NCBI GenBank assembly: GCA_964468375.1
Contig: CAYXUW010000014.1
Coordinates: forward strand, 1-24,421
Direction: 5' to 3'
From: CAYXUW01 sp964468375
GTDB taxonomy: Bacteria > Planctomycetota > Phycisphaerae > Sedimentisphaerales > Anaerobacaceae
DNA: 24,421 nt
Shown: positions 8,701 through 15,354 of the stretch, piece by piece
How positions within the stretch are numbered: the stretch's first letter is position 1
Layout: every line of letters begins with the position of its first letter
Program-made: the position numbers and the translations under genes
The notes under the pieces: model-generated
Seen by the model: the letters and a program-made list of their open reading frames with translations, nothing else
What the model was told of the DNA's origin: nothing
Databases searched by the model: none

Positions 8701-11700
8701 TGGGCGTTGAGTTTGAGCAGCCGGAAACGCTTATAGTTTCCGTCGGCGGCGGCCAGCAGGGCTATTATTCCACTATACAGGATGCGGTTGGTGATGCCAG
8801 AGACGGCGATACAGTTGTGGTTTATCCCGGCACTTATTATGGTGGGTTTACCGGTGTTTATTATGATCCTGTTATGGGTGGTTATTATTTTGTGAATTAT
8901 TCGCTTCTTATAGATAAGTCTATTACTGTCAAGTCAATGTATCCTGATGACCCCTGTTGCGTTGCAGCAACAATTATTGATGGATACCTGCAGTCGCCGT
9001 ATCAGCAGGGGCATACCAATATTGGCGTCTTACTTGGATTTAATACTGATGCCAATACCGTTTTGAACGGATTCACAATTCAAAACTGCGGCGGGGATGT
9101 ATATGATGGCAGAGACGGGGACAGGGATGAGGTAGGGCCTAATGGTGAGGATGGTGCTGGCACCGCTGGTCCCGCAATCAGACTTTTCGGTAACGGCCCC
9201 GTTATCAAAAATTGTGTAATTAGGGATAATATGATAATAGCCGGTCATGGCGGCAACGGAACCGGTGCTACCCAGGACGAAAATGCCGGCCGGGGCGGTT
9301 GGGGCGGTTTTGCCTGGGGCGGCGCAGTATATTGTGCTCCTTATACCAGTGCGACATTTATAAATTGCCGGATTATAGACAACGAAGCTCAAGGCGGAAA
9401 CGGCGGAGATGGCGGAGACGACGCCTACCCGGGCGGCGAGGAAAACTATGGAGGCAACTGGAGTATGCTGGGAACACCGGAATTCCTTGCGTTAGATTAC
9501 GATCCGTATAATCTAAATATATATACGGTGATTGGTGACCTGTGGGAGGTGTGGGGTTATCTGGGTGACTACAGGTGGTATAGTGCTTATGGCGGCGGTG
9601 TATTTGTCGGTGAGGGCAGTAATATTGATTTCATAGGCTGCACAATAAGCGGAAATACTTCTAAAGGCGGTATGAGCGGACAGGGCGGCCATGATTCCTT
9701 TAGCAATAGGCCCTTAGAGCCCTTAGTTCCATACGAAATTCCGAGCTTTGGCGGCGGTGTTTATTGTGCTGCAAATTCCTCTGTAACATTTACCGATTGC
9801 ACGATAACGGATAATGTCTCTTCCGAGCCGAACGTTCCGCCGAATCATCATATCGACCCTTACGTTGGTCACGGCGGCGGCGTGTGTGCGGAAGATGCCG
9901 CCACGCTGGTGTTTGACAACTGCACATTCAGTGGAAATTATGCCGATACCGGTGGCGGGTTGCACTTTGCTAATGCAAGCTTGGAAATGAGCGACAGCTA
10001 CTTCACCTCTAATTCAGCGTCTCAGGGAGGCGGATTGTTCGGCCAGGATGGTCTGGCGACTATACTCCGCTCTGTTTTCACCGGCAACATGGCTTCCCCG
10101 ACTGAAGACGACCCCAACGTCATTGGGCGGGGCGGAGGCCTGCATTTCTGGTCGGTGGGGGCGGATATAATCGATTGTAGCTTCAGCGGTAATCAGGCCG
10201 ACGCTTCCGGAGCAGGTGCATTTTTCAGCGGGGAGAGTACGCCTATTATGAATAACTGTTTGCTCACGAACAATACAGCCGGCAGGGACGGCGGCGGAGT
10301 ATCGACTAACACTTTTTCTTCCCTCGTCGTTTCTAACTGCACAGTGGCCGAAAACGAAGCTACAGGAATTGGTTTTACGACCGGCTACGGCGGCGGAATA
10401 TATTCTTCCTATGAGAGTTATGTTAATATAATTGACAGTATTATCTGGGGCAACTCGGCTCCGGTTGGTCCTCAGCTTGCTATTGCAACCGAATCTGAGA
10501 TGTCTGTTTCCTACAGCGATGTCCAGAGCGGACAGTCCTATGTATTTATTGATACGGGCTCTGTACTCAACTGGAATGCCGGAAACATCCACACCGATCC
10601 TCTTTTCGCAGCTGGGCCGCTCGGCGATTACTATCTAAGCCGAATTATTACGGGACAGGCGGTCGACAGCCCCTGCATTGATGCCGGCAGTAGTTCCGCA
10701 GAGAGTCTCGGAATGGATATGTATACCACACGTACCGATGAGCAGCCCGACAGAGACGTTGTTGATATGGGGTATCACTATCCGATTGCCCCGGAGGAAC
10801 AATTATGCAGATTCTGTGAGCTGTTCCGTGACGGCGTCATCAACTTTAAAGATTTTGCGTTATTTGCCTTAAGCTGGCTCGACGAGGGTTGTAGCTTGGC
10901 GAACGAATGGTGCCAGCACGCAGACGTTACACTTGACGGTTATGTCGACGCCGAAGACGCGGACCTGTTTGCTCGGTGTTGGCTCGTCGAAGATATTTAT
11001 GCTCCGGTTCCTAATCCGAGTGAATGGGCAACGGAACCTTATTCGTCATCGTCGCCTGAAAATCCTAACTCAATTAGCATGGTTGCTCGGACCGCTGCTG
11101 ACGCTTGGAATTTTTGGATTGGTGATGTCCAGTACTATTTCGATTGCGTCTTCGGAGGCGGCACGGACAGCGGTTGGCAAAGTGAGCCGAGTTATATAGA
11201 CGTCGGTCTTGTCCTCGGCGATGAGTATGGTTATAGAGTACGAGCCCGCGACGCCAGCAGCCAGATTCCGCTTGGTGATACGGAGCCCGGTAATAAAACT
11301 GATTGGTCGCCCATACGCTACGCGATAGTTGGCCAGGAGCCTCCGCCGCCGGAAGACCATAATCCGCCTACGCCTAATCCTATGACTTGGGCGGTATTGC
11401 CTAATCCGACTTCGGCGACGTCGATAGCAATGGTTGCTTCTCCTGCCACAGATGATACTACTTCTGGCGTTGAATATTATTTCGAGTGCACCGATGACGG
11501 CACCAACAGTGGCTGGAAGGCCGGCTCGACATGGGAGGATACGACGTGTTTACCTGAGACGACATATACATACAGGGTTAAGGCCCGCGATACGTCCGCC
11601 TGGCTTAACGAAACCGGCTGGTCGGATGAGGCTGATGCAACTACTCCCGCAGAGGAAGAGCCGCCTCCTCCCCCGGACAACAACCCGCCGACACCTGTTG

Positions 11701-11972
11701 CGTGGGAGGTATATCCTTACGAAACCGGAGGCGGAATGGATGCTTATGCCAATATGACTGCGGCAGAGGCCATAGACCTCGAAGGTAACGGCCCTGTTGA
11801 ATATTTCTTCCAGTGCGAGGAGGTTTCCCAATATAATAGCGGCTGGACTGAAGACCGAGTGTGGAATAACTATCCCATAGGCAGAGCGGGCAAGATGTTC
11901 CATTTCCATTTCAAAGTGCGTGATAGTCTTGGCAATGAGAGCGCTTGGTCTACAAGCGAGGTATGCTACTGA
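5796..11972 (+). CDS. Giant secreted protein: two beta-helix halves, InlB-like linker, dockerin-like unit, three FN3-like modules
   Basis: ATG 5796 is preceded at 7 nt by AGGAG and begins a signal peptide (MKRQILISLLILLSIQTLAA); the frame is open to 5763 but without a ribosome site. The product is 2058 residues. Residues about 25-900 and 977-1665 are right-handed beta-helices opened by PTIQDAIDASSDGDIV and STIQDAVGDARDGDTV and built of many 'xIxNCxFxxNxAxxGGGI'-type turns. Both halves end with a matching cap (PLFxxGPLGxYYLS ... VDxGYHYP), so the protein arose by internal duplication. Between them (about 903-976) is an InlB-B-like repeat (GGNGSISPTSGTFYEGAVVT). Residues about 1667-1735 form a dockerin-like pair (INFKDFALFALSWL, DGYVDAEDADLFARCWL). 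Three FN3-like modules with a YYFxC...SGW signature end the protein. Expected outside the cell or on its surface; no catalytic site is recognisable. It could bind or cleave a polysaccharide such as pectin, as some beta-helix families do. Confidence 0.9.
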   Translation: MKRQILISLLILLSIQTLAAAAIRLVPNVYPTIQDAIDASSDGDIVIVAEGVYTGPGNVNLDFSHLLPPGQTRAIDVRSAINPANPNPAVIAATIIDCGGNVGLSDSTSEPDGGAANRAFWFHRGEGNDSRVIGFTIRNGYARGKKGDDGEFGFGGGSNIADGPFIPYSVVNPDYCDEEECPPLALFGADANGDGYGGAILCENGSSPTIQHCVITDCTVTGAHGGDGADGQNGTWQHYVLTDYNIPSPPLDGDLINLDMTENDNGQWGGWGGDGAGNGYGGAIACLGNSNPLIIDCNVSNNAAQGGQGGRGGDGGTALFTGAPPEYEGDASFGGHAGWGFGDGIGGAIYAEASSPIITNCIFKNNFAATGFRTAGGSAGPGNAIDIDDGGPAADGYDSYLFSSRSYGYDGVAGGAAYYEDMSAASFTNCTFTGNKAYEAYVVPPLPGLEDIAAYTVGGAIDCSANNVVNLNNCDFTDNLGGAVYCGSGCTLNLDDCSFAGNSDPHDGIDSRLVYWNIISGMGIDYAAGGALYIGPGGSADVNNCGFSGNLAKNDGGAVKCGSDAVFTDCLFGSNLLEGSGEDYGYGGAVDAQSDTTLTLDFNNCSFTGNQAIYGGAFSTEDSDVSFTDCYCLYNTAQRGGGMDIVDASLSITGGIIKGNNATSGDGGGLLCAVSETEIRNCVISDNSASGVYPAGGSGGAINFYGGFVTHLLNNCLIVGNSAVADGGAVSCELFATPEIENCTFNNNSAGGYGGAIFSDFISHPDITDCIIKGCNNHAIHEEDYGGDATAEYCLFYSNPDGDYYDSYGSGTGLVYTGPGQVGSIPGGVANTYANPLFATGPLGSYYLSQIAAGQGSNSPAVNTGSDTAVNLGLDTFTTRTDNGLDSGQVDRGYHYPDSTGLATYQLTASVTGGNGSISPTSGTFYEGAVVTLTATPSAGWRVKGWSGTDSDASTGKINTVIMNSDRIVGVEFEQPETLIVSVGGGQQGYYSTIQDAVGDARDGDTVVVYPGTYYGGFTGVYYDPVMGGYYFVNYSLLIDKSITVKSMYPDDPCCVAATIIDGYLQSPYQQGHTNIGVLLGFNTDANTVLNGFTIQNCGGDVYDGRDGDRDEVGPNGEDGAGTAGPAIRLFGNGPVIKNCVIRDNMIIAGHGGNGTGATQDENAGRGGWGGFAWGGAVYCAPYTSATFINCRIIDNEAQGGNGGDGGDDAYPGGEENYGGNWSMLGTPEFLALDYDPYNLNIYTVIGDLWEVWGYLGDYRWYSAYGGGVFVGEGSNIDFIGCTISGNTSKGGMSGQGGHDSFSNRPLEPLVPYEIPSFGGGVYCAANSSVTFTDCTITDNVSSEPNVPPNHHIDPYVGHGGGVCAEDAATLVFDNCTFSGNYADTGGGLHFANASLEMSDSYFTSNSASQGGGLFGQDGLATILRSVFTGNMASPTEDDPNVIGRGGGLHFWSVGADIIDCSFSGNQADASGAGAFFSGESTPIMNNCLLTNNTAGRDGGGVSTNTFSSLVVSNCTVAENEATGIGFTTGYGGGIYSSYESYVNIIDSIIWGNSAPVGPQLAIATESEMSVSYSDVQSGQSYVFIDTGSVLNWNAGNIHTDPLFAAGPLGDYYLSRIITGQAVDSPCIDAGSSSAESLGMDMYTTRTDEQPDRDVVDMGYHYPIAPEEQLCRFCELFRDGVINFKDFALFALSWLDEGCSLANEWCQHADVTLDGYVDAEDADLFARCWLVEDIYAPVPNPSEWATEPYSSSSPENPNSISMVARTAADAWNFWIGDVQYYFDCVFGGGTDSGWQSEPSYIDVGLVLGDEYGYRVRARDASSQIPLGDTEPGNKTDWSPIRYAIVGQEPPPPEDHNPPTPNPMTWAVLPNPTSATSIAMVASPATDDTTSGVEYYFECTDDGTNSGWKAGSTWEDTTCLPETTYTYRVKARDTSAWLNETGWSDEADATTPAEEEPPPPPDNNPPTPVAWEVYPYETGGGMDAYANMTAAEAIDLEGNGPVEYFFQCEEVSQYNSGWTEDRVWNNYPIGRAGKMFHFHFKVRDSLGNESAWSTSEVCY

Positions 11973-11991
11973 TAATAGCAGTAACAAGATA

Positions 11992-12022
11992 AAAAAAGCC
12001 CGGTTTTTATCCGGGCTTTTTT
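11992..12022. terminator. Strong bidirectional intrinsic terminator
   Basis: AAAAAAGCCCGG (11992-12003) pairs perfectly with CCGGGCTTTTTT (12011-12022) around a 7-nt loop. It is 19 nt past the stop of the giant gene and 16 nt past the stop of the convergent aroC, with T runs on both strands, so it can serve both. Confidence 0.92.
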
Positions 12023-12038
12023 ATTTGTAAAAGCCGTT

Positions 12039-13361
12039 TTATTTGGCTTTGAGTGCCTGATAGCCGTAGTGTGCCAGCAGGTGGTCAAGTATTACTATAG
12101 CTGTATAATTCTCCGCGACCGGCCAGATGCGGCCCACAATAGTAGCGTCACGCCTCGTGATGGCCGCAAGCTGCGTGTTTTCGAGGGTGTATTTGTCAAT
12201 TGTCTTTTGCGGCTTGTCGATTGTGGGCGTTGGCTTAACCGCGAGCCGGACAACTATTGGCTGGCCTGTAGATAGCCCGCCCGTAATCCCGCCAGCATTA
12301 TTTGAGTCGAAAACTACTTTGCCGTTTTCCGAATGCATCTCGTCGTTGGATTGGCTGCCAGTCATATCTTTTACGGCAAAACCGGCTCCGACCTCGACGC
12401 CTTTGACAGCGCCGATACCGAGCATCTTGCCCAGTTCTGCGTCGAGTTTATAGAATACCGGCTCGCCAAGACCTGTGGGAACGCCGAGAACGACTACCTT
12501 TACTACTCCGCCTGCCGAATCGCCCGTAGCGGAAATCTTGTTGCACGCCTGCGTCATTGCCTCTGCGGCGTCGACATTCGGTGCATTGACTATGTGATGA
12601 ACGCCGTATTTGGTTGTGATATCCTTAGCGCTCATTTTTGGTGCTTTGTCGCGGATAGCGTCTATTTCCTTTTCCACCTCCGCCAGAATACCGGCCTTCT
12701 CCAGAAAACGCATCTCCATATTGATTCGGCCTTTGACGTAAATCTCCTGGTAAAACGGGTCAAGGTCGCGGCGCATTTCCTTGTATTTTTCGGTATATTC
12801 GAATGCTTTGTTATGGTCAACCTCCGGACAGCGAACACCGGCGATTTCCTTTATGTATGAAAAGACCCTTATTCCGCATTTTTGGAGGACTTTTTTGGCA
12901 ACGTAACCGGCTGCGACAATCGTTGATGTATATCGCCCGCTGAACAGGCCTGCGCCGATTGCATCATCGTCCGGGCCGTATTTGACGAACGATGCGTAGG
13001 ATGCGTGCCCAGGCCGTGGTGTGCGGTTTGTGTCTTGATATTGCTTGATATGGATGAAATGTCGGTCTAGGTTGGGTATCAGGATTGTGAGCGGCGTTCC
13101 GTTGGTGTGGTTCTTATTGCCGGCATTTTCGACGGTATCGGCCGAATTCAGACCGCTGTAGATAATCGGAAGGTCCGGCTCTTTTCGCGGGCTGGACAGC
13201 TCATCGGCACCCGGCTTTCTGAGGAGCAAGTCGCCGTAAATTTCCTGCTCTGTCAATAACATCCCCGGCGGAACGCCCTGTATGACGGAGGTTAGACCTT
13301 CTTGATAGGACCCGCCAGCTACCGTCACCTGCAGCATACGTCCTATGTGGCATCCAATCAT
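12039..13361 (-). CDS. aroC: Chorismate synthase, divergent form
   Basis: Chorismate synthase makes chorismate from EPSP using reduced FMN, the last shikimate step, in the cytoplasm. The 440-residue product aligns along its length: VIQGVPPGMLLTE, RPGHASY (His119), GVPTGLGEPVFYKLDAELG, AVKGVEVGAGF, SNNAGGITGGLSTGQPI and LDHLLAHYG. It is about 80 residues longer than usual, with one extra stretch near residues 74-87 and a larger one between about 170 and 260. Expected motifs are altered. The N-terminal GESHG is GGSYQEG, so the first invariant His is Tyr19. The FMN/EPSP-binding GRSSARET is GLFSGRYT (139-145 for the last seven). His119 and the Asp of the terminal RRD (405) are kept. AGGAG lies 6 nt before the ATG, and the gene follows aroA by 12 nt, so the two form an operon. 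Whether it catalyses the normal reaction is open. Confidence 0.85.
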   Translation of the reverse strand: MIGCHIGRMLQVTVAGGSYQEGLTSVIQGVPPGMLLTEQEIYGDLLLRKPGADELSSPRKEPDLPIIYSGLNSADTVENAGNKNHTNGTPLTILIPNLDRHFIHIKQYQDTNRTPRPGHASYASFVKYGPDDDAIGAGLFSGRYTSTIVAAGYVAKKVLQKCGIRVFSYIKEIAGVRCPEVDHNKAFEYTEKYKEMRRDLDPFYQEIYVKGRINMEMRFLEKAGILAEVEKEIDAIRDKAPKMSAKDITTKYGVHHIVNAPNVDAAEAMTQACNKISATGDSAGGVVKVVVLGVPTGLGEPVFYKLDAELGKMLGIGAVKGVEVGAGFAVKDMTGSQSNDEMHSENGKVVFDSNNAGGITGGLSTGQPIVVRLAVKPTPTIDKPQKTIDKYTLENTQLAAITRRDATIVGRIWPVAENYTAIVILDHLLAHYGYQALKAK

Positions 13362-13373
13362 TAGTTTCTCCTG

Positions 13374-14654
13374 TTATTCTTCGACTTCTATATTTGCGCC
13401 GATGCTTTTCATCAGTTCTGCGTAATCCGGGAAGGTTACGCTCATCACCTCAGCAGTATCGATAACGCACCGGCCGTCCAACATTAGGCCTGCGAGCGAC
13501 AGGGCCATCACAATCCTATGGTCGGCCCAGCCGTGCAGTTCCGCCGGATTCAAATTACCGCCGCTTATTATAAGCCCATCGGGCAATTCTTCAATATTTG
13601 CACTTAGCTTTTTCAGTTCGCACGCCATAGCGTTTATACGGTCGGTTTCTTTCGATCGTGCCTGCGGGGCGTTTACTAACCGGCTCTGCCCTTCGGCAAA
13701 AGCGGCCGTAACGGCCATAGCAGGCAGCGCATCGGGAGTTGCGTTCATATCTATCTCGGCGCCTTTAAGCGGGGCGGCTTTGATAATTACTGAATCGGCC
13801 TTAATTTCGATATCGGCGCCCATTGCTTTTAGATAATCGACTACTGCTTTATCCGGCTGGCTATCGGAGAAATCCAGGCCGAGCAGCGTTACCTCGTCGG
13901 CGCATAAAGCAGCCGCGCAGAGAAAGAACGTGGCACTGGAAAAATCGGCTGGGATAGTTGCGTCGAAATCCTTATAGCTCTGTCCGCCTTTGATGTTGAA
14001 ATGCTTCATATTGTCGTTTTGATAATCGATACCCTGCTTATCGAGCCAGTCGAGCGTCATTTGCACATAACCGGGCTCGTTTAATAGGGTGACTTCTATT
14101 TCGCTGTCTTCGGCGGCCAGCGGCGTGCACAGCAGCAAGCTGGACAGATATTGGCTTGTAGAGGCCTCTATAGAGGTTTTGCCGCCTGTTAATTGGCCTG
14201 TTATCGAGACGGGGGCCTTGCCGTTGTTTTTGACGGATTTGCATTTCGCTCCAAGCTCGTTCAGGGCGTCCATTAAGGGGCCGACGGGGCGGCTCTGGAT
14301 TTGTTCGTCGCCGGTAAGTTTTGTGGTTTGCTTAGGTTGCGTTAAAGCGGCCGAGCCCATTGCGATTCGCAGGGTTGTTCCGGAATTGCCGACGTCGACA
14401 ACTTTTTTGGGGGCGGTGGGTTGGCCGTCGGTGCCGGTTACCTTCCAGCGTGCGGGGTCGGATGTGTCAATTACGGCGCCTAAGGCGCGGTAACAAGCGA
14501 CCGCTGACTGGGTGTCGCTCGAAGCTAAGGGCTTGCGGATAATGCTGTTACCTTCGGCTAAAGAGGCGATTGCCACGGCCCGGATGGTGTGAGATTTCGA
14601 GCCGGGGATTGTTACTTCGCCGCTGAGCCGGGATTTTTGAGCTATCAGTTTCAT
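13374..14654 (-). CDS. aroA: 3-phosphoshikimate 1-carboxyvinyltransferase (EPSP synthase)
   Basis: The enzyme joins PEP and shikimate-3-phosphate to give EPSP, the substrate of the next gene's product. Start at ATG 14654 gives 426 residues, the usual length. The family N-terminus IPGSKSHTIRA places Lys20, Ser21 and Arg25 as expected. GNSGTTLRIAMG (near 90-100), RSKETDRI (333-340) and DHRIVMALSLAGL (from Asp378) are all present, so the active site looks intact. The frame extends upstream to a TTG at 14723, giving 23 extra non-conserved residues. The likely promoter (14734-14761) would leave that TTG almost leaderless, so I prefer 14654, although neither codon has a good ribosome site. The position equal to E. 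coli Pro101 is Ile in the GNSGTTLRI motif, as seen in class II-like variants. It is the first gene of an aroA-aroC pair. Confidence 0.95.
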   Translation of the reverse strand: MKLIAQKSRLSGEVTIPGSKSHTIRAVAIASLAEGNSIIRKPLASSDTQSAVACYRALGAVIDTSDPARWKVTGTDGQPTAPKKVVDVGNSGTTLRIAMGSAALTQPKQTTKLTGDEQIQSRPVGPLMDALNELGAKCKSVKNNGKAPVSITGQLTGGKTSIEASTSQYLSSLLLCTPLAAEDSEIEVTLLNEPGYVQMTLDWLDKQGIDYQNDNMKHFNIKGGQSYKDFDATIPADFSSATFFLCAAALCADEVTLLGLDFSDSQPDKAVVDYLKAMGADIEIKADSVIIKAAPLKGAEIDMNATPDALPAMAVTAAFAEGQSRLVNAPQARSKETDRINAMACELKKLSANIEELPDGLIISGGNLNPAELHGWADHRIVMALSLAGLMLDGRCVIDTAEVMSVTFPDYAELMKSIGANIEVEE

Positions 14655-14733
14655 AGAGTCGGGGATTGTTATTACCAAAAATTTTGTGTTGGGGCTATAG
14701 AAAAATGCTCCGAAAGTGGGCAACGGCGCGAGA

Positions 14734-14761
14734 ATATTGACAAACGTTCAAAAATATTCAA
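14734..14761 (-). promoter_or_regulatory. Probable aroA promoter
   Basis: On the minus strand TTGAAT (14761-14756) and CAATAT (14739-14734) are 16 nt apart, giving a leader of roughly 70 nt to ATG 14654. The -35 box overlaps the downstream end of the phased A-tract array. Confidence 0.4.
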
Positions 14762-14847
14762 AAACTGATAGAAACATTCGAAAAATTACTGAAACTACAG
14801 AAAAACATACCCGAAACATTCAAAAACTATCTCCAAACGTTTGAAAA
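14742..14847. repeat. Phased A-tract array, degenerate units of about 21 bp
   Basis: Units beginning AAATATTCAAAAAC (14752), AAACATTCGAAAAA (14772), AAACTACAGAAAAA (14792), AAACATTCAAAAAC (14814) and AAACGTTTGAAAAT (14835) are spaced 20, 20, 22 and 21 bp. An extra half-step copy, AAACGTTCAAAAA, lies at 14742. Each unit has two A-tracts, so A-runs recur about every 10-11 bp for a hundred bases, the arrangement of intrinsically curved DNA. It lies just upstream of aroA, over and behind its likely promoter. The spacing is not a strict multiple of three and stops interrupt the frames, so it is not coding. Confidence 0.7.
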
Positions 14848-15175
14848 TTTCGGAAAGAACCTGCGCATTTGATTGATTTTTCACTGCTTGCTGTTGGCGG
14901 TGTTAAGATGGGCAAAATACAACATTATCGGACGTTGCCAGTGGGGGGAGGGGAGGTATCTCTCTGTGAAAAAAGTAGGGAGTAAGGCGGAGTGGTTGGA
15001 AGGTTGTTGGGTAGGTGGGTGAGATAAACAATGCGAAGAAAAAAATCGATCGGATGTTGCCAAGAGAGAGGGAGTAATTTTTTTAAGGGGGAGTCGCAGA
15101 CAGTAGTGAGGGTTGGATGAGGAGGGATGCAAGAGGGAGGTTAGGTGGTGGGGACATGGCATTAGAGAGATTAGT

Positions 15176-15189
15176 TGAAATATTTCAAT
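15176..15189. promoter_or_regulatory. 14-bp perfect palindrome, possible operator
   Basis: TTGAAATATTTCAA is its own reverse complement and lies about 70 bp upstream of the promoter of the gene at 15355. The length and symmetry fit a dimeric regulator site, but no regulator is encoded nearby. Confidence 0.35.
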
Positions 15190-15217
15190 CAAGCATAGCG
15201 GCGGTAAATGAACTGGG

Positions 15218-15233
15218 GACATATGGACATATA
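15218..15233. repeat. Tandem GGACATAT repeat
   Basis: GGACATAT occurs twice head-to-tail (15218-15225, 15226-15233), 28 bp before the -35 box. It may be a direct-repeat activator site or chance. Confidence 0.3.
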
Positions 15234-15260
15234 GGGGCGAAGGACAATTAGATATTATTC

Positions 15261-15299
15261 TTGACGGATTGACGGTTTTTTGTATATAATGCATATAAT
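15261..15299 (+). promoter_or_regulatory. Doubled sigma70 promoter for the propeller-protein gene
   Basis: TTGACG (15261-15266) with 18-nt spacing to TATAAT (15285-15290) is nested with a second TTGACG (15269-15274) and 19-nt spacing to a second TATAAT (15294-15299). Both boxes are duplicated with a shift of 8-9 bp. This is the strongest promoter signal in the window and points at ATG 15355. Confidence 0.75.
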
Positions 15300-15322
15300 G
15301 GGCGATCACACCTTGCAGAGGA

Positions 15323-15348
15323 GTTATGCATTTTAACATAACGAGGAG
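15323..15348 (+). promoter_or_regulatory. Small hairpin abutting the ribosome site of the gene at 15355
   Basis: GTTATG (15323-15328) pairs with CATAAC (15337-15342) over an 8-nt loop. GAGGAG (15343-15348) follows directly and is 6 nt from ATG 15355, so the hairpin borders but does not hide the ribosome site. Confidence 0.4.
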
Positions 15349-15354
15349 AAAAAA

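Larger units (their letters stand above)
14848..15260. other. Gene-free region with a G-rich, C-poor block
   Basis: From about 14941 to 15160 the plus strand is almost free of C and full of G runs (GGGGGGAGGGGAGG near 14943-14956). Several GG/GGG runs separated by 1-5 nt span 14994-15019, which could fold as a two-tier G-quadruplex. ATCGGACGTTGCCA (about 14928) recurs as ATCGGATGTTGCCA (about 15050). A long open frame on the minus strand here (14881-15339) is Pro/Ser/His/Leu-rich low-complexity sequence created by the skew, and I do not regard it as a gene. Confidence 0.5.

Noticed and set aside
7000..10500. Possible CRISPR or tandem DNA repeats in the GGCGG-rich coding stretch
   Set aside because: The periodicity is at protein level (beta-helix turns with AAC TGC and GGC GGC codons). 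Units vary in length and sequence, with no constant repeat-spacer pattern.
10014..10592. Open frame of 192 codons on the minus strand
   Set aside because: Shadow of the second beta-helix; the plus-strand repeats explain this stretch.
12333..12860. Open frame of 175 codons on the plus strand
   Set aside because: Antisense to aroC, whose conserved motifs run straight through it.
14655..14723. Extended N-terminus for AroA from TTG 14723
   Set aside because: The 23 extra residues are not part of the family, and the start would be nearly leaderless from the likely promoter.
14881..15339. Open frame of 152 codons on the minus strand
   Set aside because: Low-complexity Pro/Ser/His/Leu sequence produced by the G-rich plus strand. 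It overlaps the promoter region of the gene at 15355 and shows no domain.
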